Origin: Treponema sp. | Lineage (GTDB): Bacteria > Spirochaetota > Spirochaetia > Treponematales > Breznakiellaceae | Direction: 5' to 3' | Assembly: GCA_031278715.1 (NCBI GenBank) | Contig: JAITJW010000027.1 | Coordinates: 1-42,350, forward strand | Length of the DNA: 42,350 nucleotides | Shown: positions 7,992 through 16,390 of the stretch, one piece after another | Layout: each line of letters begins with the position of its first letter | How positions within the stretch are numbered: the first letter of the stretch is position 1 | Made by a program: the position numbers and the translations under genes | Notes under the pieces: model-generated | Seen by the model: the letters and a program-made list of their open reading frames with translations, nothing else | Databases searched by the model: none | Told to the model about the DNA's origin: nothing

Positions 7992-9020
7992 CTAGACCTC
8001 TTCGCCGGACGCGGTTTTTTCCGTTGCCGGAGAAACCGGCCCCGATTTTTCCGGCAACGGTCTCTCCGGGCCGGGACTTCCGGCCGCGGGTTTCGGCCTG
8101 GCCTTGATGGGGGAGATCTCCAGAATCCTGGACTCCAGTTCCGCAAGCTGGCTGCTTATACGGGCGTCGATCTCCCCAAAATCGGTCTCAATTATACAAC
8201 CCCCGCTGTCCACGGTGGAATCTTCCTGTACCTGTATGCCCTTCACCCCTTCCATCATCTGGATAAAATTCTTGGTATGGGCGGTGGTCAGGCTGAGATC
8301 CGCCATGTTCACGCGGATAATCACGTTCCCGCGGGTCTTTACTTTACGCAGGGCCTGGACCACATTCTGGAGGATCACAGTCCGTTGATTCTCGGTGATC
8401 GTCTTTACCACCTTGCGGGCAAGGAGAAGTACCAGATCGACAATCTCCTGCTCGGTCTCTGCAAGGATCTCTCCCCGCTTGTCCTGGGCCCGCTCAAGGA
8501 CCGTCTGGGTACGCCGGATAAGCCTTTCGACCTCCGCCTTACCCTGGGCAAAACCCTCTTCCATGCCCGCGCTCCGGGCCGCGTCAAGGGCCTCTTTTTT
8601 TTCACCCTCCAGGCTAAGCCGGGATTCCTCTTCCCGCTTGCCGATGCTCTCCTCAGCTTCGGCGATGATCCTCCGGGCCTCCGCTTCCGCCGCCTCTTTT
8701 GCCGCCTCCGCTTCGATCTTTCCGGATTCCGTCCGGCGGGCGGCCTCCTGCCCGGCATCGGCCAGGATCCGCTCCGCCTCGGCACGGGAAGCGCTGATCA
8801 GGGCCTCCCGTTCCAGAGCCCACTGGGACTTAAACTCTTCCGCCTCCCGCCTTAGATCATCCGCTCTGGGACCGGAATAAATTTCCTGGGGGCTGGTAAC
8901 TTCCACCACCTCTTCCTTGGGGGCAAGATGGGCAAGTTCCGCAAAAGAGGTAGGAGAGGGCAGAACAATCCGGGGGCCGTTACTTGTTATCTCAGTTGAT
9001 CTAAAAACTGTCTTTGCCAC
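7992..9020 (-). CDS. fliH: Flagellar assembly protein FliH
   Basis: A 342-residue regulator of FliI, longer than the enterobacterial protein of about 235 residues, as in other spirochaetes. The middle is a long Ala/Glu-rich coiled coil (roughly residues 70-190); the C-terminal FliH/V-ATPase E-like domain includes EIVDLVLLLARKVVKTI and VNMADLSLTTAHTKNF. GTG 9020 is chosen because GGGGGAG lies just upstream; another GTG at 9038 precedes that site. In spirochaetes FliH forms linkers between the export ATPase and the C-ring. The C-terminus has a Pro-rich tail of about 40 residues that looks disordered. Confidence 0.88.
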   Translation of the reverse strand: MAKTVFRSTEITSNGPRIVLPSPTSFAELAHLAPKEEVVEVTSPQEIYSGPRADDLRREAEEFKSQWALEREALISASRAEAERILADAGQEAARRTESGKIEAEAAKEAAEAEARRIIAEAEESIGKREEESRLSLEGEKKEALDAARSAGMEEGFAQGKAEVERLIRRTQTVLERAQDKRGEILAETEQEIVDLVLLLARKVVKTITENQRTVILQNVVQALRKVKTRGNVIIRVNMADLSLTTAHTKNFIQMMEGVKGIQVQEDSTVDSGGCIIETDFGEIDARISSQLAELESRILEISPIKARPKPAAGSPGPERPLPEKSGPVSPATEKTASGEEV

Positions 9021-9064
9021 AATCGACTCCCCCGGCACTCTGCTGCGCTTCGCACATAAACTTC

Positions 9065-10141
9065 TTAAACAACCAGCTCATCTTCGCCTGAACGGGCGAC
9101 CACGATTTCCCCGGTATCCTCCAAATGGCGGATAATCGAAACGATCTTTTGCTGGGATTCCTCAACGTCTTTAAGGCGAAGCGGGCCCATATACTCCATG
9201 TCTTCCTTAAGCATACCGGCGGCCCGCTTACTCATGTTGCGGAATATTTTATCCTGCACCTCGGTGTCCACCGACCTAAGGGCCTTGGCAAGTTCCTGGG
9301 AATCCACTTCCCGCAGTACCTTCTGAATGGCCCGGTCGTCCAGCATGACAATATCCTCGAAGACGAACATCCGTTTCTTGATATCTTCCGCCAGTTCCGG
9401 GTCTTCATCTTCCAGAGCCTCGATGATCTGTTTTTCCGATGCCCGGTCAACCAGGTTGAGGATCTCCACGATGCTGTCAACACCGCCGGCGGTGGTGTAG
9501 TCTTCGCTGGACAGGGTTGAAAGCTTTTTCTCCAGTACCCGTTCAACTTCCCGCAGAACTTCCGGACTGGTACGGTCCATCGTGGCAATACGGCGGGATA
9601 CGTCGCTCTGCACTTCGTTGGGAAGATTCTGCAGAATTACCGAGGCCTTGTTCGGTTCCAGATAGGCCAGGATAAGGGCAATGGTTTGGGGATGTTCCTG
9701 CTGAATGAAGTTCAAGAGGTGCGCCGGATCGGTACGGCGGATAAAGTCGAAGGGCCGTACCTGCAGGCTGGAGGTAAGGCGGTTGATAATGTCGATGGCC
9801 TTCTGGCTTCCCAGGGACTTTTCCAGGAGTTCCCTGGCATAGTCGATGCCCCCGGTGGTGATGAACTGGTTGGCCATCATCAGTTCCTGGAACTCCTGAA
9901 GGATGGCATCCTTCTGTTCAGGCTCGATGGTCTCCATCCGGGCAATTTCGAAAGTCAGGGTTTCAATCTCATCTTCCCGCAGGTATTTGAAAATCTCGGC
10001 GGAAATTTCCGATCCGATGGAAACAAGAAAAATGGCCGCTTTTTGCCGCCCGTTAAATTCCTTGGCGCCTTTCTTTTTGCCCGCCGCCGGAGCCGGCGCC
10101 CCTGGCCCACCCGCCGCTGCCGCTGCTGCTGCTTTCGCCAT
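9065..10141 (-). CDS. fliG: Flagellar motor switch protein FliG
   Basis: A 358-residue rotor protein that joins the MS ring (FliF) to the C-ring and generates torque with MotA. After an Ala/Gly/Pro-rich leader of about 30 residues come FliG-N (QKAAIFLVSIGSEISAEIF), FliG-M with the EHPQ motif (QQEHPQTIALILAYL) and FliG-C with charged torque-helix residues (MFVFEDIVMLDDRAIQKVLREVD). The Ala-rich leader is unusual for the family. It starts three bases after fliF with GGAGG as the ribosome site. Spirochaetes often carry two FliG proteins; this is the one linked to fliF. Confidence 0.95.
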   Translation of the reverse strand: MAKAAAAAAAGGPGAPAPAAGKKKGAKEFNGRQKAAIFLVSIGSEISAEIFKYLREDEIETLTFEIARMETIEPEQKDAILQEFQELMMANQFITTGGIDYARELLEKSLGSQKAIDIINRLTSSLQVRPFDFIRRTDPAHLLNFIQQEHPQTIALILAYLEPNKASVILQNLPNEVQSDVSRRIATMDRTSPEVLREVERVLEKKLSTLSSEDYTTAGGVDSIVEILNLVDRASEKQIIEALEDEDPELAEDIKKRMFVFEDIVMLDDRAIQKVLREVDSQELAKALRSVDTEVQDKIFRNMSKRAAGMLKEDMEYMGPLRLKDVEESQQKIVSIIRHLEDTGEIVVARSGEDELVV

Positions 10142-10144
10142 GTT

Positions 10145-11848
10145 TTATTCCTCCAGAAGCCATGTTCTGATAAGCTGAGCCACGTCTTCCGGATGCTCCT
10201 TGGCCATGTTGGCCACATTTTCCTGAAGATCCAGCCGCGCCCGCTCCTCAACGGAGATGGACACGTCAACTCCCTCTTCTTCCGCCTGGGCTATGGCGCT
10301 TTCCCGTATTGCCTGTTCCCGCCTGGCCCGCTCATCCTCGGCAAGCCGCCGCCGGCGTTCCATCTCCCGGCTGATCGCCCGGAAAACGATGAACGAAATC
10401 AAAAGGACGGCCACACCGATGAGGAATATCAACAGGGTGGTTTGGAACTGCTTCTGCCGGAAATACGCGGCGTCTTCGGCCTGGAACTGGACGGTCCTGT
10501 CAAAGGGGATGTTCTGAACGGTTACCGAATCCCCCCGCGCGGCGTTGTAGCCTATCGCGTTCTGCACCAATAGCTGGGCGGAACGGATCTGTTCCGCGGG
10601 GACGGGAACATAATCCCGCTCGATGGAACCGTCCAGGGCAATGACGGGGTTCTTTTTGTCGTCGTACTTCCGCTTCCACTGTCCGTCAATGTTCACCGAA
10701 ACGGTAACCCGGTCTATTTGGGGACTCCGTTCCTCCTGCGATTTTTCACTGTTGACCACCTCGTTATGGACCCTGGTTTCCTGCGTCATGGAACCGTAGA
10801 GATTCGACATGTCTTTGAACGCGGGAGCGGTCTGGCCTTCTACACCCGCAGGTCCTTCGGGGTTAAAGCCGGTTCCCGTCCAGGTGGTATCGGAAGTACT
10901 TTCCGAAATAGTGATGGAATCCAGCAGTATCGAATCGTCATAGGCCAGGCCGGGGGTCTGCGCCTTCTTGATGATAGGGGAATACGTTTCCCGCGCAATA
11001 CTCTTCTGCGACATATCCATGTCAAGCTTGATATTCAGATCCCGGACCCGGTCAGAGCTAAACGTAACCTGTAAAGCGGCAAGTATCTGGGAACGGTACT
11101 TCGCCTCCAGGGTCTGGATAATTTTGGCCTCCCGCTCGATCAGCGTAAGCCGATCCGCGGCCGCCATGTTCTCAAAATCATTAAGAACATTCCCCCCCTG
11201 ATCGGTAATAACGATGTTGGTGTCCGTCAGCCCTTCAATGGCAAAGCGGAGCAGTTTTTGGATACCCTCGATCTTCTTGCGGTTGGTGATAATATCGCTT
11301 CCGGGCCGGGGCGTAATAATAACGCTTGCGGTAGTCGGGTTCTGCTCGGAACGGAACAGGGTCCGTTCAGGAAAGACTACCGTTACATCGGCATCGTCTA
11401 TTTCGTCAAGGGCTTTGATGTGATCGGTAACCATCTGGGTCTGGGCACGGCGAAAGTTGACATTCCGCTCAAAGTCCGTAATGGTCCAGCGTTCCTGGTC
11501 AAAGATCGCCCACGGATCCGTTCCTGTGGGAATGAGATCTTCCCGCACAAGAATGGATCTAAGCCGCCGGGCCGTCTGCTCGTCGGCAACCTGAATTACC
11601 CCCGCCGCCGTTACCTGTGCCCGCACTCCTTCCTGGTTGATCCTGGTTATGATCTGATCACGGACCGCCTCATCCTGAATAGGTACGTCAATAACGGCCA
11701 CCATCGTAGGAGACGAAGAGACCGAAAGCAGGGCGACAATGCCCCCTATGGCCACCAGTACTATTGCGCCCAGAATGATCCGCTGCGTTAACGTGAATTT
11801 CTTCCACAGGCCCTGGATTTGGGCCGCCAGTTTTTTTAACCACTCCAT
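10145..11848 (-). CDS. fliF: Flagellar MS-ring protein FliF
   Basis: A 567-residue protein that forms the membrane-embedded MS ring, the base on which the rotor is assembled. There are two membrane segments, about residues 23-43 and 460-485. Between them are the periplasmic ring-building domains with VRAQVTAAGVIQVADEQTARRL split over residues 70-95 and FRRAQTQMVTDHIKALDEID. The cytoplasmic tail after the second segment is charged and ends in the FliG-binding helix (VANMAKEHPEDVAQLIRTWL). It starts at ATG 11848 behind a run of G residues. Length is typical. Confidence 0.95.
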   Translation of the reverse strand: MEWLKKLAAQIQGLWKKFTLTQRIILGAIVLVAIGGIVALLSVSSSPTMVAVIDVPIQDEAVRDQIITRINQEGVRAQVTAAGVIQVADEQTARRLRSILVREDLIPTGTDPWAIFDQERWTITDFERNVNFRRAQTQMVTDHIKALDEIDDADVTVVFPERTLFRSEQNPTTASVIITPRPGSDIITNRKKIEGIQKLLRFAIEGLTDTNIVITDQGGNVLNDFENMAAADRLTLIEREAKIIQTLEAKYRSQILAALQVTFSSDRVRDLNIKLDMDMSQKSIARETYSPIIKKAQTPGLAYDDSILLDSITISESTSDTTWTGTGFNPEGPAGVEGQTAPAFKDMSNLYGSMTQETRVHNEVVNSEKSQEERSPQIDRVTVSVNIDGQWKRKYDDKKNPVIALDGSIERDYVPVPAEQIRSAQLLVQNAIGYNAARGDSVTVQNIPFDRTVQFQAEDAAYFRQKQFQTTLLIFLIGVAVLLISFIVFRAISREMERRRRLAEDERARREQAIRESAIAQAEEEGVDVSISVEERARLDLQENVANMAKEHPEDVAQLIRTWLLEE

Positions 11849-11904
11849 ATTCCCCCCCCGGATATGTACGGCTCTACCGTAAATTGTTTGCTATAAAATG
11901 TTTA

Positions 11905-12312
11905 TCACCGTGTATTGATGATATCTTTCCAGCCCTGCACAAGGCGACTCAAAATATTGCGGCTAATGTCCAGGGCCATACTTGCCTTGGCCTCCGCAAT
12001 GGTAATATCGTGAATATCCACCGAATCCGGTTCGGTAATGGCCTTTTGCGCCAGATCGGAGGCAAAAACATCCATTTCCGACACCTGATCCAAGGCCCGG
12101 AGCATAGTTTCCTCAAAGGAACCCGCCCGTGTTACCGCCCCCGCGCCGGTGATTTCTTCAAGTCCGATAATGCTTTCCCCGACCGCCCCGGTAAAACCAC
12201 CCGGCTTTGTAAAGGCATCCGCCGTCAGATGTTTTTCATTGGTCAGTTTCATGGCCAGATAGCCGGATTCCTGGGCGGCCAGGTAGCCTGAGTCAATACT
12301 GTTGATATTCAT
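11905..12312 (-). CDS. fliE: Flagellar hook-basal body complex protein FliE
   Basis: A 135-residue small helical protein that links the MS ring to the proximal rod. The C-terminal half carries the family pattern DVHDITIAEAKASMALDISRN-like (here DIHDITIAEAKASMALD) and QGWKDIINTR at the end. The N-terminal 35 residues are variable. A GGGAGGG ribosome site precedes ATG 12312. It lies between flgC and fliF, the universal position of fliE, which supports the call despite the short, variable sequence. Confidence 0.9.
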   Translation of the reverse strand: MNINSIDSGYLAAQESGYLAMKLTNEKHLTADAFTKPGGFTGAVGESIIGLEEITGAGAVTRAGSFEETMLRALDQVSEMDVFASDLAQKAITEPDSVDIHDITIAEAKASMALDISRNILSRLVQGWKDIINTR

Positions 12313-12367
12313 AGTTCCCTCCCGTTTACGTTTGCGTTACCATTTCCCCGGCAACGCGTTCCTCTTA

Positions 12368-12829
12368 TCAGCGGTTCCCTATTTCAAGGGCCCGCTGGAA
12401 CATGGACTTGGATCCGTCGATAATCGACGCGTTGGCCTCGTAGGCGCGGCCGGCGGCAATGAGGTCTACCATCTCGGTAACAATATCCACATTGGGCATT
12501 TCCACATAACCCGCCCTGGGTCCCGACTTGATCGCGTCCGGATGGGTAGGATCGTAGACCAGCTTGTTTTCCGATGTGGTATCTTTCTGAATCTCCAAAA
12601 CCCTTACGCCCTTTCCCTTGCCGTTATCCAGGGAATCGGGCAGGAAGGGGGACCGCCAGTAGGGACCTTCGGTAATGGGCCGCATGATCACGCGGCTGCG
12701 GCGGTAGGGCCCCCCTTCACTGGTACGGGTGGTGGATACATTGGCGATATTATCCGCAATTACATCATGCCGGAGCCGTTCGGCGCTCATCCCCGTGGCG
12801 GCGATACTGATTGAGCTGAAAATTCCCAT
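12368..12829 (-). CDS. flgC: Flagellar basal-body rod protein FlgC
   Basis: A 153-residue proximal rod protein. The N-terminal rod motif MGIFSSISIAATGMSAERLR followed by HDVIADNIANVSTTRT and the C-terminal VDIVTEMVDLIAAGRAYEAN are diagnostic of FlgC. The protein is exported by the flagellar type III machinery, so no signal peptide is expected. AAGGAGG lies ahead of the ATG. Gap to flgB is about 20 bases. Confidence 0.95.
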   Translation of the reverse strand: MGIFSSISIAATGMSAERLRHDVIADNIANVSTTRTSEGGPYRRSRVIMRPITEGPYWRSPFLPDSLDNGKGKGVRVLEIQKDTTSENKLVYDPTHPDAIKSGPRAGYVEMPNVDIVTEMVDLIAAGRAYEANASIIDGSKSMFQRALEIGNR

Positions 12830-12849
12830 AAACGATCCTCCTTATACGC

Positions 12850-13266
12850 CTACCGCAAGGCCCGGCTTATCTGATCAAATTCAAAGGCCGTGGCCTGGGT
12901 GAGGAGCGTATAACTCATCTCATTCTCCAGGGCAGCGGTCAATTCCTGTTCGGGGTCTACGTTGTTCCCGTTGTTGTTGTAGGTGCTGGTATAGTCCAAA
13001 ACCCGCCGGGGCTCCACGTCCCGGTAATCCCGTTCCCGCCAATTGGGAATGTGCCGCGGATCGGTCAGGTTAAGTTCCAGGGCCGGCCTGTCCTGTTCGG
13101 TGTCCAGCGCCCTCTTCAACTCGGATTCAAAATTTACAATCTGCCGCTTGTAGTTAGGAACCTGGGAATTACTCATGTTGTGGGCAATCACATCCCGGCG
13201 AATCAGACTGGCATCCATAGCCCGGTGCAGCAGATCTACCGTCTTTTCAAAATTGTTCGTTGTCAT
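12850..13266 (-). CDS. flgB: Flagellar basal-body rod protein FlgB
   Basis: A 138-residue proximal rod protein with the family opening LLHRAMDASLIRRDVIAHNM followed by SNSQVPNYKRQIVNFESEL, and a C-terminal helix with TQATAFEFDQISRAL. It is the first gene of the flagellar part of the long block, 46 bases after hslU, with a GGGGAGGG ribosome site. In Bacillus and in Borrelia flgB likewise follows hslVU-linked genes. Confidence 0.95.
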   Translation of the reverse strand: MTTNNFEKTVDLLHRAMDASLIRRDVIAHNMSNSQVPNYKRQIVNFESELKRALDTEQDRPALELNLTDPRHIPNWRERDYRDVEPRRVLDYTSTYNNNGNNVDPEQELTAALENEMSYTLLTQATAFEFDQISRALR

Positions 13267-13312
13267 GGTTCTGACCCTCCCCTTTGATCATCGGTTTTTT
13301 TTCCGTCCGGAT

Positions 13313-14872
13313 TTAGAGTATATACTTACCCAAATCCTGATCTTTCACTACCCCGGCAAGTTTCTCATCGACATACTCCGGGGTAATGGATATTACCGCC
13401 GGGGCAACATCCGGCGCCTCAAAAGAAATTTCCTCCAACAGGGTTTCCATAATCGTATGGAGCCTCCGGGCCCCGATGTTCTCCAGCCTGGAATTTACAT
13501 CCGCCGCCAGGGCTGCAAGCCGCTTTATGGCATCGGGAGTAAAGCTGACCTCAATACCCTCGGTGGAAAGGAGGGCGACGTACTGTTTGGTCAGGGCGTT
13601 CTTGGGTTCCGTAAGTATCCGTAAAAAGTCCTCCTCCCCCAGGGAATCCAGTTCCACCCTCAGGGGGAAGCGGCCCTGCAGTTCGGGGATAAGGTCCGAA
13701 GGCTTACTGATGTTAAAGGCCCCCGCGGCGATAAAGAGGATATGACTGGTATCGACGGGCCCCCACTTGGTATTCACCGTGGCCCCTTCCACAATGGGAA
13801 GAATATCCCGTTGCACTCCCTCGCGGCTTACATCAGGGCCGCCGCCCCGCTGACCCTTGACCGCTATTTTGTCGATCTCGTCAATAAAGACGATGCCCGT
13901 CTCTTCAACCCGCCGCCGGGCTTCATCTCCGGCCCGGTCCCAGTCGATAAGTTTCTCCGCCTCCTCGTTAATCAGAACCTCGCGGGCCCGTTTGACGCTG
14001 AGAACCTTGTTCTTCTGACTCCCCCCCAGGACATTTACCAGTTCGGAAATACCGGTCCCAAATTCACCCAGGCCGGTCATCACGTCCATGCCGGGGAACT
14101 GGGGGGTCTGGTTTACCGAAATTTCCACGGTACGATCCTCAAGCTTTCCTTCCCGAAGCATGCCCCTGAGTTTTTCCCGCGTGGCATTGTCCTTTACGCC
14201 GGATTCATGTCCGGCTTCTCCGGCTTCCGGCGATTCGGCTTCCCCCTGCGCGGGGTCTTCGTTGTCCGGGGATTGTTTCACAATGGGAAAACCTACCTGA
14301 ATGGCGGCCCCCATGATCCCCGGCTGCCCGTGGTTGCTGATGGAAAAGGGACGAACCATCGAAGAGGCTTTGGACTTAGACTCCCGGGCTCTCCTGCCCG
14401 GCAGCGGCAGCAGCAGATCCAACAGGGCCTCTTCCGCCCTTTTCTCCGCCTCCACCTTTACCTTCTCCTGCATCTCCTGTTTCACCATTTGGAAACTCAC
14501 CGCCGCAAGATCCCGGATCATGGACTCCACATCCCGCCCCACATACCCCACTTCGGTATATTTGGTGGCCTCCACCTTGATGAAGGGGGAGAGGACCAGC
14601 TTGGCAAGCCGGCGGGCAATCTCAGTCTTCCCCACACCCGTAGGGCCGATCATGAGAATGTTCTTGGGGGTAATATCTTCCCGCATATCCGGATCCAGTT
14701 TTAAGCGCCTGACCCGGTTCCTCAGGGCTACCGCTACGGCCCGCTTGGCCTTCTTCTGCCCCACAATGTACTTGTCCAGTTCCACCACTATTTCCCGTGG
14801 CGAAAACTCCTCCCCGCGCAAGAGCGACTTATCCACCCCGGTCTGATCTTCCTTCATGATCTGATCTCCCAT
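13313..14872 (-). CDS. hslU: ATP-dependent protease ATPase subunit HslU
   Basis: A 519-residue AAA+ unfoldase that feeds substrates into the HslV peptidase. Walker A GPTGVGKT is at residues 76-83, the pore motif TEVGYVGRDVES follows, and Walker B is IVFIDEIDKIA. The C-terminus ends KYIL, the tail that docks into HslV. It is longer than the roughly 440-residue enterobacterial protein: the I domain (about residues 158-230) holds about 50 additional residues, rich in Ser, Pro, Glu and Gly. ATG 14872 overlaps the hslV stop (TAATG); ATG 14857 behind GGGAG is an equally good start. Confidence 0.95.
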   Translation of the reverse strand: MGDQIMKEDQTGVDKSLLRGEEFSPREIVVELDKYIVGQKKAKRAVAVALRNRVRRLKLDPDMREDITPKNILMIGPTGVGKTEIARRLAKLVLSPFIKVEATKYTEVGYVGRDVESMIRDLAAVSFQMVKQEMQEKVKVEAEKRAEEALLDLLLPLPGRRARESKSKASSMVRPFSISNHGQPGIMGAAIQVGFPIVKQSPDNEDPAQGEAESPEAGEAGHESGVKDNATREKLRGMLREGKLEDRTVEISVNQTPQFPGMDVMTGLGEFGTGISELVNVLGGSQKNKVLSVKRAREVLINEEAEKLIDWDRAGDEARRRVEETGIVFIDEIDKIAVKGQRGGGPDVSREGVQRDILPIVEGATVNTKWGPVDTSHILFIAAGAFNISKPSDLIPELQGRFPLRVELDSLGEEDFLRILTEPKNALTKQYVALLSTEGIEVSFTPDAIKRLAALAADVNSRLENIGARRLHTIMETLLEEISFEAPDVAPAVISITPEYVDEKLAGVVKDQDLGKYIL

Positions 14873-15423
14873 TATGATAATTCCTCAACTACGATCCGGT
14901 TATTGGTGTAGATGCAGATGCTTCCTGCAATACTAAGGCTTTTTTCCGCAATTTCCAGGGCGGAAAAATTACTCCCCGCAAGAAAGGCCAGGGCCGCGGC
15001 GTAGGCGTAGTTCCCCCCCGATCCGATGGCAAGGGCATCTGCCTCCGGTTCGATTACATCCCCCGTCCCCGATATAAGAAGGGTAACGCTCAGATCCGCC
15101 GCCAAAAGCAGGGCTTCCAGACGCCGCAGGGTCCGGTCGGTCCGCCATTCCTTGGCCAGTTCCACCGCCGCCCTGCGGAGGTCGCCGGAGTACTCCTTAA
15201 GTTTTTCCTCAAAGCGGTCGAACAGCGTAAAAGCGTCGGCGGTGGCTCCGGCGAAACCGCAGAGGACTTTACCCTCCGCCAGACGGCGTACCTTACGGGC
15301 ATTGTGCTTCATCACCGTCTCCCCCAGTGTTACCTGCCCGTCTCCGGCCATAGCAACCTTGCCGTTACGGCGCACCGCCAATACCGTTGTGGACCGTATC
15401 TCCACGTTCCTGTTATGTTTCAC
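14872..15423 (-). CDS. hslV: ATP-dependent protease peptidase subunit HslV
   Basis: A 183-residue N-terminal-threonine peptidase that forms the double-hexamer core of the HslVU protease. Family motifs are [60 protein letters not shown] and ICIYTNN. GTG 15423 is chosen because AAGGAG lies six bases upstream and the resulting length fits. An in-frame ATG at 15456 would add residues overlapping xerC. With GTG 15423 the catalytic Thr would be preceded by about 11 residues ([10 protein letters not shown]), so propeptide removal would be needed. Confidence 0.93.
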   Translation of the reverse strand: MKHNRNVEIRSTTVLAVRRNGKVAMAGDGQVTLGETVMKHNARKVRRLAEGKVLCGFAGATADAFTLFDRFEEKLKEYSGDLRRAAVELAKEWRTDRTLRRLEALLLAADLSVTLLISGTGDVIEPEADALAIGSGGNYAYAAALAFLAGSNFSALEIAEKSLSIAGSICIYTNNRIVVEELS

Positions 15424-15448
15424 TCCCTGCTCCTTGTCCAACAGGCTG

Positions 15449-16390
15449 CTAGCCATGAGGATGCGCCTTCGCGTAAACCTTCTTGAGCCGTTCAATATCC
15501 ACATGGGTATAACGCTGGGTAGTGGAAAGGCTGGCATGGCCCAGCAGTTCCTGTACCACCCTTACATCGCAGCCCGAATTTACCAAATGGGTGGCAAAAC
15601 TGTGGCGCAGGCTGTGCGGATGAATACGCTTTCCCAAACCGGAACGCTCCGCATATTTGGTGATGATCCACCGCACGCCGGGAACCGAAATGGCCCCGCC
15701 GTTACGGTTAACAAAGACCCGGTCTGCCGGCTGTTTCCCGTCCGCCTTAATTCGATTTTGCCGTTCCGGCAGGTAGATTGCCAGAGCCTCCCGTGCTTCA
15801 TCGGAAAAAAACACAAACCGCTCCTTGTTTCCCTTGCCGATAACGCGTCCGCCTCCAAAGTCAGGTTCAAGTCTGGACAGGGAAAGGGAAACCAGCTCGG
15901 AGATACGCAAGCCCGCAGAGTACATGGTCAGGATCAGGGCCTTGTCGCGGGAGGGCCACAGGATCCCCGCGGTTTCCGGAAGCACGGCAAAACGGGCCAT
16001 TTCCGGTTCCCAGAGAAAACTGGGCAGGTTCTGGGGACTTTTCATGTTCCGCAGGGTATCGCAGGGATTATCCTGGCGGCGGCCAAAACGGATCATCCAG
16101 CGGTAGAAACCCCGGATAGAAGACAGGGCCCGGTTCACGCTTACCGCGGCGGTCCCTTCCGCGCTCTGATCGGCAATAAAACCCCGCAGCTCTCTAATAT
16201 CCAGTTTCTCCAGATTCAGATCAAGGTTGACGCAATAGGCGGAAAAATGGGCAAGATCTTTCCCGTATGCTTCAATAGTCCGGTCAGAAACGCCCCGTAC
16301 CGCCTTCAAATAGGAAAGGTACTCCTGGATTACAGCGGGACAGTCCTCTGCAGAGGAAAAACCTGTACCCTGAGCCGCTTTATTCTTCAT
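15449..16390 (-). CDS. xerC: Tyrosine recombinase XerC
   Basis: A 313-residue tyrosine recombinase that, with XerD, resolves chromosome dimers at dif. The N-terminal SAM-like DNA-binding domain includes [20 protein letters not shown]; the catalytic domain shows Arg in [12 protein letters not shown], Lys in GKGNKERFV, His-x-x-Arg in [11 protein letters not shown], His in [11 protein letters not shown] and the nucleophile Tyr in RYTHVD. ATG 16390 overlaps the topA stop by 11 bases (ATGAAGAATAA); the open frame extends further upstream inside topA. The position between topA and hslV matches the codV (xerC) locus of Bacillus. Confidence 0.92.
   Translation of the reverse strand: MKNKAAQGTGFSSAEDCPAVIQEYLSYLKAVRGVSDRTIEAYGKDLAHFSAYCVNLDLNLEKLDIRELRGFIADQSAEGTAAVSVNRALSSIRGFYRWMIRFGRRQDNPCDTLRNMKSPQNLPSFLWEPEMARFAVLPETAGILWPSRDKALILTMYSAGLRISELVSLSLSRLEPDFGGGRVIGKGNKERFVFFSDEAREALAIYLPERQNRIKADGKQPADRVFVNRNGGAISVPGVRWIITKYAERSGLGKRIHPHSLRHSFATHLVNSGCDVRVVQELLGHASLSTTQRYTHVDIERLKKVYAKAHPHG

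Noticed and set aside
7932-8855. A 307-codon open frame on the plus strand
   Set aside because: Antisense to fliI and fliH. The FliH/FliI reading is supported by motifs and gene order.
9686-10573. A 295-codon open frame on the plus strand
   Set aside because: Antisense to fliG and fliF; no start signal or family pattern.
13318-13346. A flgB promoter at the end of hslU
   Set aside because: TATACT (13323-13318, minus strand) is a fair -10, but the -35 position reads GAAAGA. Too weak to claim, although flgB promoters exist in other spirochaetes.
13742-14704. A 320-codon open frame on the plus strand
   Set aside because: Antisense to hslU, with low-complexity translation rich in Pro, Gly and His and no recognisable domain.
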